Assembly: GCA_017309275.1 (NCBI GenBank) | Contig: JAFKLT010000050.1 | Coordinates: forward strand, 1-64,000 | DNA from: Sphingomonadales bacterium | Lineage (GTDB): Bacteria > Pseudomonadota > Alphaproteobacteria > Sphingomonadales > Sphingomonadaceae | Direction: 5' to 3' | Length of the DNA: 64,000 nt | In this document: positions 46,752-53,977 of the stretch, piece by piece | Numbering within the stretch: position 1 is the first letter of the stretch | How the letters are laid out: each line of letters begins with the position of its first letter | Made by a program: the position numbers and the translations under genes | The notes under the pieces: generated by a model | Told to the model about the DNA's origin: nothing | The model's input: the letters and a program-made list of their open reading frames with translations, nothing else | Database searches by the model: none

Positions 46752-48467
46752 TCACTCGCCGATCCCCGCGATCAGGTCGCGCTGGTCCTTGCGAAGTTCG
46801 GGCAGGTCGCGCGCGAGCTTCGCCCAGAAAGCGGCCTCCTTCGCATCGGCGGCAATGCCGTTCCCGTTCGCGTAGGCCCAGGCGAGGATCGCGCGCGATC
46901 CCGCAAAGCCCGCGCGGGCGCCGACACCGCAGTCCTCGATCCCCTGCCCCAGCGTCTTGTCGACGAAATGCGCCTCGCACAGCCAGTGATTGCCCTCCGG
47001 ATTGCCACCACCCGCAATGCTGCGCAGCCGCGCCATGTTCGCCGCGCGCGTGTCGGGAAAAAAGGTCAGCGCAAAGATCGCCGCCGGATGCCCTTTCGCC
47101 GCAGCCTCTGCATAGAGCGCCTGCGACCGGACGAAGTCGGCGGGGCCGAAGGTGCCGGTGGCGAGACGATAGGCAAGATGCGTCTTCGCCTTGGAAAAGC
47201 CCGCGTTCGACGACGCGACATACAGGTCGTAGGCGCGCTTCACGTTGTCGGGCGTCGGATCGTTTTCGAGCAGATGATAGGCCAGTTCCTGTTGCCCGGC
47301 GGGAAAGCCCTGCGCCGCCGATTTCTCCAGAAAGGCCCGCGCGCGCGGCAGGTCTTTCTTCACCCCCACGCCGAACGCGAACATATAGCCCGAAAGATGC
47401 TGCGCGAGCGCGTCGCCGCCATCGGCCAGCCCGACGACCTCCGCCGCCGAATGGCGCGACAACAGGTCGGCAATGACGATCGGTTCGTCCTCGATCGCAA
47501 GACGGTCGAGCGAGATGTCGGAAAGCGGGCTCGCCGCCGCGCCGCGCACCGATGCCGAGGGCGCCGCGGTCGCGGGAGGTGCGACGGCCAACGCATCGAC
47601 CTCCGCGACCTTCCCGCCCTGCGCGGGCACTTCGGGCGGGGCGACGAGATAATAATCGTCGAACCAGCTGCCGTAGTGGAACGGCTGTTGCGGCCCGAAC
47701 TCCATGCCATAGGTGCGCTTGTAAACGTCGCGCGATACGATCTTGAAATAGTCGGAGATTTCGAGCCCGGGAATGCCGAGCTCCTTGACCACCGCGGCCG
47801 CGAACGGGCTGACCGGAGATCCCACGGGCGCGTAATCGAGCGCGGGGCGCCCCTTCGCGGTCGAATAGAAGACCGCCCCCTGCCCGATGTCGAGCAGCCC
47901 GAGCGGCGCCGACCCCGTCTCGCCCTTCGTAACCTCGGCATCCTCGATGCGGACGACGGGCTCCGCCGTGCGGCACGCGTCGACGAACAACAGGGTGAAG
48001 GCGCCCTGCGGAACGACGCGCTTTACCAGCGCCTCGATCGACAGATAGCGTTTCTCGACATCGGCGCGCCGCGCCGCCGGCGGGGCGTCCATCGGAACCA
48101 GCCAGTTGCGCCCGCCATATTCGAAGCCATGCCCGGCATAATAGACGATGACCGACTTTGCGCCCTTCGCCTCGGTCGCGAACTGCGCGAGCGCGGCGTC
48201 GAGCGCGGTCTTGTCGGCGTTGCGGATGATGCGCGGCGCAATGCCAGCCTTGGCGAAGGCATCGCAGACATAATCGATGTCGTTGACCGCATTCTTGAGC
48301 GACGGCCAGTCCCACTCGTTATACGCACTGTTGCCGATCAGCAGCGCGACGCGCTCGCCCTTCAGCGGCGCGGTGCCGCAATTGCCGCCCTGCGCCGCCG
48401 CCCGTGGCGCGAAGCCCAGCATCAAGACCGCCGCCGCCAAAGCGCAGAACGCTTTTCCGCCCCCCAT
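46752..48467 (-). CDS. caspase-like (C14) protein with Sel1 repeats
   Basis: A 571-residue exported protein. The signal peptide is at about residues 1-26 (ALAAAVLMLGFAPRAAA). A caspase-fold peptidase domain (about 35-260) has the catalytic dyad His113 in YYAGHGFEYGG and Cys165 in LLFVDACR. A linker rich in Ala/Pro is followed by Sel1-like repeats (about 345-565; YMFAFGVGVKKDLPRARAFLEKSAAQG and AWAYANGNGIAADAKEAAFW). GGAAG precedes the ATG at 48467. Bacterial metacaspase-like proteins of this type are exported and of unknown role. It stands alone. Confidence 0.88.
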   Translation of the reverse strand: MGGGKAFCALAAAVLMLGFAPRAAAQGGNCGTAPLKGERVALLIGNSAYNEWDWPSLKNAVNDIDYVCDAFAKAGIAPRIIRNADKTALDAALAQFATEAKGAKSVIVYYAGHGFEYGGRNWLVPMDAPPAARRADVEKRYLSIEALVKRVVPQGAFTLLFVDACRTAEPVVRIEDAEVTKGETGSAPLGLLDIGQGAVFYSTAKGRPALDYAPVGSPVSPFAAAVVKELGIPGLEISDYFKIVSRDVYKRTYGMEFGPQQPFHYGSWFDDYYLVAPPEVPAQGGKVAEVDALAVAPPATAAPSASVRGAAASPLSDISLDRLAIEDEPIVIADLLSRHSAAEVVGLADGGDALAQHLSGYMFAFGVGVKKDLPRARAFLEKSAAQGFPAGQQELAYHLLENDPTPDNVKRAYDLYVASSNAGFSKAKTHLAYRLATGTFGPADFVRSQALYAEAAAKGHPAAIFALTFFPDTRAANMARLRSIAGGGNPEGNHWLCEAHFVDKTLGQGIEDCGVGARAGFAGSRAILAWAYANGNGIAADAKEAAFWAKLARDLPELRKDQRDLIAGIGE

Positions 48468-48707
48468 ATCCGCTCTTCCCACCTGCGAATCCCCCGTTCG
48501 AAGAACCGCAGAAATCTGCGCAACTTCACTCTGAAATCATGTTTGCGCGCGCGGCGTCCCCTCGCCCGCGCAGACATGTCGCAACCGCGCCAGCCTAGGT
48601 CGGCCCACGATCGTAGGAAAGCGCAATTTCTTGTGTGAGCGCGATCATAAACAATGGCATGAAGGCGGCCTATAGCGACGTATCGATCGAAAAGCGCGGA
48701 GGCGGAT

Positions 48708-49361
48708 ATGAGGGCACGGACTTTGGCGGCATTGCTGCTGCTGGTATCGGGGACGGCGCATGCGATGCAGCGGCCCGAAATTCCGCCGCTGAGCGACGAC
48801 GAGATCAAGGCCAGCATGAAGGATGGCGAGGAAATCGAGAGCCGCGTCGACGGCGACATCAACGGCGATGGCGACATCGACACCGCCTATATCATCCGCA
48901 GCGACGAAACCCGCTGGCTCTACGTCCAGTTCGCCGCGCGCGGCGAGTTCGACCTGTATCACGAACTGGCGGGCAGCTTCGAACTCGACGTCTATCCGCA
49001 GGGCAACGCCGAAATGACGATTTCAAAGGGCGTGCTGATCGTCAAGGACCTGACCGGCGGCACGACGGCGACGATGGCCACCTATCGCTATCGCGGCGAA
49101 AAGACGCAGCCGAAGGTCAGGCTGATCGGCCTCGACGTCACGGTCTACAGCCGAACCTATGCGCATGACGGCAGCGACATGAGCTGGAACGTGCTGACCG
49201 GCGACGTCATCACGACGCGGTTCAAGGTGCGCGGCACCGGTGACGACGTCGGGTATGACAAGGGCGATATCAGGCGGTTCAAGCGCCCGGTAAAAGCCTA
49301 TTATATGGACGACACGCCCAACGCCGACGCAACGCTGGACGACGCGATGGCGGGCAAGTGA
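48708..49361 (+). CDS. hypothetical secreted protein with one calcium-loop-like motif
   Basis: A 217-residue exported protein with signal peptide at residues 1-20 (TLAALLLLVSGTAHA). DGDINGDGDIDTAYI near residue 50 resembles a dockerin/EF-hand calcium loop of the 'DxDxDGxxD' type. The rest is beta-rich (LYVQFAARGEFDLYHE). GGAGG precedes the ATG by six bases. The word GTAGGAAAG lies 86 bases upstream. No family is recognised. It converges with the small membrane protein gene. Confidence 0.75.
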   Translation: MRARTLAALLLLVSGTAHAMQRPEIPPLSDDEIKASMKDGEEIESRVDGDINGDGDIDTAYIIRSDETRWLYVQFAARGEFDLYHELAGSFELDVYPQGNAEMTISKGVLIVKDLTGGTTATMATYRYRGEKTQPKVRLIGLDVTVYSRTYAHDGSDMSWNVLTGDVITTRFKVRGTGDDVGYDKGDIRRFKRPVKAYYMDDTPNADATLDDAMAGK

Positions 49362-49370
49362 CGGCGCGGC

Positions 49371-49523
49371 TTATTTAAGCAGCGCCGGCACGATCCAGAC
49401 TGCCGACAGCACCACCACGGCAAGCAACAGGGAAATCGCGAGGACATAGCGCACCCCCTGTCCCTTGATCCCGCTGCTCGCCTCGGTTTCGGTTACTTCG
49501 ACATGATCATCGACGACTTGCAT
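49371..49523 (-). CDS. small membrane protein, 50 aa
   Basis: A polar N-terminus (residues 1-24) is followed by one transmembrane helix (about 27-48, VLAISLLLAVVVLSAVWIVPALL). A strong GGAAGGGAG site lies eight bases before the ATG at 49523. It lies next to RNase P RNA. It is too small for motif analysis; function unknown. Confidence 0.7.
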   Translation of the reverse strand: MQVVDDHVEVTETEASSGIKGQGVRYVLAISLLLAVVVLSAVWIVPALLK

Positions 49524-49597
49524 GGCTCGTCTCCCTTCCGGTCCGGATAATACGCCGGCCATCGCCGCACGGTTCCGCGCGTGTCGACAGGGAGAGT

Positions 49598-49982
49598 GAG
49601 CCAGAGGGTCTGTAAGCCGGGTTCTGTCCACCCCTTGCGGGGATAGGCGATCATTCCTCTAGGCGTGCGGTTGCCCGAACGCTCAAGCAGTCAACCCGGA
49701 CGGCGGGGCCGGAACCAGCCCTGAGTTACCTCGTGCCATCCCTATTCGACCTTGCTCCCGGTGGGGTTTGCCATGCCGCGTCCGTTACCGTCCGCGCGGT
49801 GCGCTCTTACCGCACCCTTTCACCTTTCGCCGGGCCGAAGCCTTTGGCGGTCTGCTCTCTGTGGCACTTTCCCTGACTCCGGCTTCCCGGAGCCGCCGGA
49901 CGTTATCCGGCACCGTGGTTTCCGTGGAGCCCGGACTTTCCTCCCCCGCTTGCGCGGCGGCGATCGCCCGACCCTCTGGCTG
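49598..49982 (-). ncRNA. rnpB: RNase P RNA (class A)
   Basis: The catalytic RNA that matures tRNA 5' ends. The 5' and 3' ends pair as a 12-bp P1 (AGCCAGAGGGTC with GACCCTCTGGCT). The conserved 5' core contains GAGGAAAGTCCGGGCTCC (read from plus 49913-49934) and the 3' end carries ACAGAACCCGGCTTA. Length is about 385 bases. Exact ends are estimated from P1. Confidence 0.95.
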
Positions 49983-50057
49983 CGGCCGAGTATAGCCTGA
50001 AGAGGCGGCGATGGCGAGCGAATGTGTGGAGGGGTGGGAAGTAGTCCCCCAAAACCT

Positions 50058-50161
50058 CGTCATGCTGCACTTGTTTCAGCATCCATGGCCCGCGCCACAA
50101 TCGGGCGCTACGCTGAAGTAGTGCGGCAGACCCTGGACCTTGAAACAAGTTCAGGGTGACG
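50058..50161. repeat. palindromic repeat, 104 bp, imperfect inverted ends
   Basis: The ends CGTCATGCTGCACTTGTTTCA (50058-50078, given here as CGTCA...TTTCA in short form) and TGAAACAAG...GTGACG (50141-50161) are inverted repeats with three mismatches. It is noncoding, next to rnpB, and looks like a REP or small MITE-type element. The stem could fold as one long hairpin. Confidence 0.55.
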
Positions 50162-50212
50162 AAAGGGGAATGTCAGCCATCTGTCGGAAGCGGACTTTGC
50201 GTCACACACTTC

Positions 50213-50288
50213 CGTCATCCCGGGCTCGACCCGGGATCCCGCTTATCACCGTCGTCGAGCGGGCCCCCGGGTCAGGACCGGGGTGACG
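50213..50288. repeat. REP-like palindromic element, copy 1
   Basis: Its ends CGTCATCCCGG (50213-50223) and CCGGGGTGACG (50278-50288) are inverted with one mismatch. It contains an internal palindrome ATCCCGGG-CTCGA-CCCGGGAT (50217-50237). Its left 31 bases match the element at 59699-59729 at about 25 positions. The whole 370-base gap from rnpB to the amidase gene is filled by such repeats. Confidence 0.6.
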
Positions 50289-50353
50289 GTGAAGGACAGG
50301 TGGCCTTTCCCCTTCCACGGGCGAGAAGGGAAAGAAGGGCCGCAATCGGCCGT

Positions 50354-51043
50354 TCAATTGCCCTCGGGCTGCGGCAGCAGCAGGGCGAGCAAGATCGCGC
50401 GGCATTCACCGTCGATCGTGCCGTCGATCAGTTCGGGGCGGAAGCGGCGCTGGAACGCCACGGTCGCGGCGAAGCCGTCGGTCACGTCATAGCCGAACCG
50501 CTCTAGCGCGAGCAGAAAGCCCGCGTCGGTCCACAGCGGATCGGTCAGCTTCTTCGTCGGGCGCGGCAGCGCGAGGCGGCGGCGCGCGAGTTCTTCCCAC
50601 GGGAAAAGCTCCCCCGGATCCTGCTTGCGCGTCGGGGCGATGTCCGAATGGCCGACCACATTGCCGCGCGTGATCGCGTGGCGATCCTTGATCATGTGCA
50701 CGAGGCGGACGACCGAGGCGACCTGAGGGTCGGGAAAGGGAACATAACCCCATTCATGCCCCGGGTTGACGATCTCGATCCCCACGCTCGCCGAATTGAT
50801 GTCGCTGACGCCGCGCCAGTGCGACTTTCCGGCGTGCCAGGCGCGCTTGTCTTCCGCGACCATATGCGTGATCTGGCCGTCCTCGCTGACGACATAATGG
50901 GCCGACACCTTCGCCTCCGGATCGGCAAGCCGATCAATGGCTTCAGTGCCGGTCTTCATACCGGTATAGTGGAGAACGATCATCGAAACGGGCAACGAAC
51001 GCTCGTCGAAATTGGGAGACCAGCGTTCGATAAAATCGCTCAT
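50354..51043 (-). CDS. N-acetylmuramoyl-L-alanine amidase (Amidase_2)
   Basis: A 229-residue zinc amidase of the AmiD/AmpD type. The metal ligands are His25 in VLHYTG, the conserved GHSDIAPTRKQDPG region near 150, and the catalytic Glu/Lys. A C-terminal peptidoglycan-binding-like region follows. No obvious signal peptide, so a cytosolic AmpD-like recycling role is as likely as an envelope role. The ATG at 51043 is chosen. It lies just downstream of cheR on the same strand. Confidence 0.9.
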   Translation of the reverse strand: MSDFIERWSPNFDERSLPVSMIVLHYTGMKTGTEAIDRLADPEAKVSAHYVVSEDGQITHMVAEDKRAWHAGKSHWRGVSDINSASVGIEIVNPGHEWGYVPFPDPQVASVVRLVHMIKDRHAITRGNVVGHSDIAPTRKQDPGELFPWEELARRRLALPRPTKKLTDPLWTDAGFLLALERFGYDVTDGFAATVAFQRRFRPELIDGTIDGECRAILLALLLPQPEGN

Positions 51044-51111
51044 GCGCCTTTTGGGGTCCGTCCTGTCCTTGCCTGTCCGTCGATTGCGCCACGGCGGCGC
51101 AAAAAGCAAGG

Positions 51112-51984
51112 TCAGGCGACCAGCGAGGATGCGATTGGCGGGCGGCGGACCTGTTGATCGGCAGGTTCATAGAGGCCGCGCAGGCGCGGACTCGCCACGA
51201 ACTGGTCGGTCTGGCCCAGCACTGTCTCGCCAGCGCCCAGGACGAGGAAGCTTTGCGGCGCGGCCATCGCGCGCAGCTTGGCGAACGCCTTTTGCCGCAT
51301 CGGCAGCGAAAAATAGAGCAGCAGGTTGCGGCAGAAGATCAGGTCGGCGGGCGATGCCAGCGGCGGCCGGTCGGTCAGCATGTTCTGAACCGAAAAATCG
51401 ATGCGACGGCGTAGGTCCGCCTTGGCCAGCCAGCCCGCGTCGGTCTGGTCGAACCAGCGCACCATGCGCTGTACCGGCAGGCCGCGCTGAATTTCGAACT
51501 GGGTATACAGGCCGACGCGCGCGCGGCCGATCGCGTGGTAGCTGACGTCGGTGCCGACGATCTCGATCTGCCAACCCGCCCATTTGACTTCCTGTTCGGC
51601 CAGCAGCATCGCCATCGAATAGGCTTCCTGCCCGGTCGAGACGCCGCAATGCCAGATGGTCAGGCGGCGCGTGCGCGCGTTGATCTGGCGAACCTGTTCC
51701 AGCGCGGTGTTAGCTATGTCATCGAACACACTATGTTCGCGATAGAAAAATGTCTCGTTGTTCAGCATCGCATCGACGGTATCGTCGAGCAGCTGGCGGC
51801 TGTTCGAGGTGACGAGCGCCGCGACCAGCGCGTCGAGGTTGGGCACGCCGTGGCGTTGCATCACCGGTTTCAGCGACATTTCGATGCGCCAGATGCGGTT
51901 CGGCGACAGCGTCTGGCCGGTGCGCGATTCGAGCACTCCCATCAGGATGCGATACGCGGATTCGCTGGCGCTTCCGCCCATCAT
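51112..51984 (-). CDS. cheR: chemotaxis protein methyltransferase CheR
   Basis: Methylates glutamates of chemoreceptors using S-adenosylmethionine. The 290 residues contain the N-terminal helical domain and the methyltransferase fold with WHCGVSTGQEAYSMAM (about 130-145), IVGTDVSYHAIGRAR and FCRNLLLYF. The first of two ATGs overlaps the cheB stop as ATGA. A substrate receptor gene is not in the window. Confidence 0.93.
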   Translation of the reverse strand: MMGGSASESAYRILMGVLESRTGQTLSPNRIWRIEMSLKPVMQRHGVPNLDALVAALVTSNSRQLLDDTVDAMLNNETFFYREHSVFDDIANTALEQVRQINARTRRLTIWHCGVSTGQEAYSMAMLLAEQEVKWAGWQIEIVGTDVSYHAIGRARVGLYTQFEIQRGLPVQRMVRWFDQTDAGWLAKADLRRRIDFSVQNMLTDRPPLASPADLIFCRNLLLYFSLPMRQKAFAKLRAMAAPQSFLVLGAGETVLGQTDQFVASPRLRGLYEPADQQVRRPPIASSLVA

Positions 51985-53093
51985 GCGCGGGGGCGTCCCG
52001 ACAGGAAGCTGCCGAGCATCAGCGCGATCGCATCGGGATTGAGCGTCGCCGCGGCAAGCCCAGCCTTGGCGACCGCACCCGGCATGCCCCAGATGACGCA
52101 GCTTTCGGGCGCCTGCGCAAAGATCGTGCCGCCCGCGGCCTTCAGCCGTTCGGCGCCGTTCACGCCGTCGCGTCCCATGCCGCTCAGCACCACCGCGACG
52201 CCGCCGGCGCCATAGGCATCGGCGACCGATGCGAGCATCGGGTCGGCCGAGGGGCAGCAGCCATTGTCGACGGGACGGCGATCGAGCGCGATTTCGCGGT
52301 GACGGCCGATCACCACGACGGTCAGATGCGCGTCGCCGGGCGCGAGATAGATATGGTCCGGCTCGACTCTCATGCCTGCTTCGGCGACGCGGACGATGCG
52401 CTTGGTCATCGTCGCGATCTGCTTGGCATAGAATTCCATGAAGGCGTCGGGCAGATGCTGGGTCAGCAGGATCGGTGCGGTGACGCGCGGATCGAGATGG
52501 GTGATGAAGTTGGTAAAGGCCGGAATTCCGCCCGTCGAGGCGGCGACCGCGATGCACTCGAGCGCCTGGTCGGCCTCGATCGCGACCGGCGCGGGCGGCA
52601 CCGGCGGGCGATAGGCGATCCGGCTGACCGCAGGGATTTCCCGCCGCTGCCCCAGCGATTTGATCCGTTCGGTCAGGACTTCGGCGAAACGCCCCGAAAA
52701 ACTGCCGCGTCCGGGCTTGGCAAGCGTATCGCTGGCGCCGAGGGCGAGGGCTTCGATCGCCGCCGGGCCCCCTTCGATGCAGTTCGACGACAGGATCAGC
52801 ACGCGCGCATTGGCGGCGCGTTCGAGAATGTGGGGCAGCGCGTCGATGCCATTCATTCCCGGCATCTCGATGTCGAGGACGACGACGTCGACCGGCTCGC
52901 ACGCCAGGACGGCCAGCGCATCGTGCGCCGAGGCGACCGAGGCACAGACCTGAAGCCCTGCGGTCTGATCGACGATGCGTTCGAGGATGCTGCGGACGAC
53001 CAGACTGTCGTCGACCAGCATTACGCGGACGTTGCGGCCCGTCGGCAGTTCGGACCCCGCCGGGTCGGACATCAGGGGTTGCGGGCGTGCCAT
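51981..53093 (-). CDS. cheB: chemotaxis response regulator protein-glutamate methylesterase CheB
   Basis: Receiver domain (about 20-140, VMLVDDSLVVRS; Asp in VVLDIEMPGMNG; SLAKPG-like TLAKPG) plus methylesterase domain (about 185-370, catalytic Ser in AVAASTGG, His in LTQHLPD and Asp in VVLSGMGRDG). 370 residues. Removes receptor methyl groups when phosphorylated by CheA. The gap to cheY is 10 bases and it overlaps cheR by 4 bp. Confidence 0.94.
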   Translation of the reverse strand: MARPQPLMSDPAGSELPTGRNVRVMLVDDSLVVRSILERIVDQTAGLQVCASVASAHDALAVLACEPVDVVVLDIEMPGMNGIDALPHILERAANARVLILSSNCIEGGPAAIEALALGASDTLAKPGRGSFSGRFAEVLTERIKSLGQRREIPAVSRIAYRPPVPPAPVAIEADQALECIAVAASTGGIPAFTNFITHLDPRVTAPILLTQHLPDAFMEFYAKQIATMTKRIVRVAEAGMRVEPDHIYLAPGDAHLTVVVIGRHREIALDRRPVDNGCCPSADPMLASVADAYGAGGVAVVLSGMGRDGVNGAERLKAAGGTIFAQAPESCVIWGMPGAVAKAGLAAATLNPDAIALMLGSFLSGRPRA

Positions 53094-53103
53094 CGGTGCA
53101 GCC

Positions 53104-53478
53104 TCAGGCCACGCCGACGAGCTGCAGCTTTCCTTCGAGCGTTTCGCGGTCGAACGGCTTCATGACATATTCGTCGGCCCCGGCCTCGATCGCGGCGCGG
53201 ATGTGATCGATGCTGTTCTCGGTGGTGCAAAAGACGACGCGCGGGCGATCGTCGAACCCGAAATCGAGGTCGTTGAACGCGGTCAGGAACTCCATCCCGC
53301 TCATTACCGGCATGTTCCAGTCGAGCAGAATCACGTCGGGCCGGTTCGCACGGCAAAAGGTCAGCGCCTCTTGTCCGTCCGCCGCCTCTTCGACAGAAAA
53401 AGCCATCGATTCAAGAATATGTCGGGCGACTTTACGGATGACTTTGCTGTCATCGACGACCAGACAAGACTTCGACAT
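53104..53478 (-). CDS. cheY: response regulator CheY-like
   Basis: A 124-residue receiver. The acidic pair is in LVVDDSKVI; the phosphoacceptor Asp is in ILLDWNMPVMSG; Thr in FCTTENS; Lys in VMKPFDRE. It is expected to be phosphorylated by the neighbouring CheA and act on the flagellar motor or on another target. The ATG at 53478 sits 5 bases after GGAGG; an adjacent ATG at 53481 is also possible. Confidence 0.92.
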   Translation of the reverse strand: MSKSCLVVDDSKVIRKVARHILESMAFSVEEAADGQEALTFCRANRPDVILLDWNMPVMSGMEFLTAFNDLDFGFDDRPRVVFCTTENSIDHIRAAIEAGADEYVMKPFDRETLEGKLQLVGVA

Positions 53479-53539
53479 CATTACCTCCGCACCCCGGTTT
53501 CGCATCATGCTAATCTGAAGGGGTATTCAGCTCGTTAAT

Positions 53540-53977
53540 TCACGCGGCCCTCGCAGCCGGCAAAGTGATGAAATGCGACGGATCGACCACCAGGAGCGAA
53601 TGCCCCTCATGCTCGATCATCGCTTCGGCGACGCGCGCCCAGCCGGGCAGCAGCTTGCCGGTGACGCGCGTTTCGGGCGCGTCGATGAAACAGACATCCT
53701 CGATCTCGTCGGCGAGCAGCGCATAGCCATGTTCGGCGACGTCGACGACGACGACCCGCTGGCCGGGCGCGACCGGCACCGACGACAGTCCGACGACGAC
53801 ATGCGGATCGATCAGCGTGAAGACGCGGCTGCGCAGCGCGAACAGGCCGGCGACATGTGGCGGCGCGGCGGGCACCTCGATCGGCGTGCCGACCGTCACG
53901 ACCGAATTGATCGACCGCGACCGCAGCGCGACGCGCGTGTCGGCGATGCGCGCGACCAGATAGAGCTTGTCCATCAT
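53540..53977 (-). CDS. cheW: chemotaxis coupling protein CheW
   Basis: A 145-residue CheW that links receptors to CheA. The beta-barrel pattern includes VARIADTRVALRSRSINSVV, HVAGLFALRSRVFTLIDPHVVVG and VVVVDVAEHGYALLADEIEDV. It is somewhat diverged from enterobacterial CheW. It overlaps the cheA stop by 4 bp, so it is translated with CheA. Confidence 0.88.
   Translation of the reverse strand: MMDKLYLVARIADTRVALRSRSINSVVTVGTPIEVPAAPPHVAGLFALRSRVFTLIDPHVVVGLSSVPVAPGQRVVVVDVAEHGYALLADEIEDVCFIDAPETRVTGKLLPGWARVAEAMIEHEGHSLLVVDPSHFITLPAARAA

Noticed and set aside
53482-53539. CtrA-like TTAA site before cheY
   Set aside because: Only one TTAA half is present at the right spacing; too weak to list.
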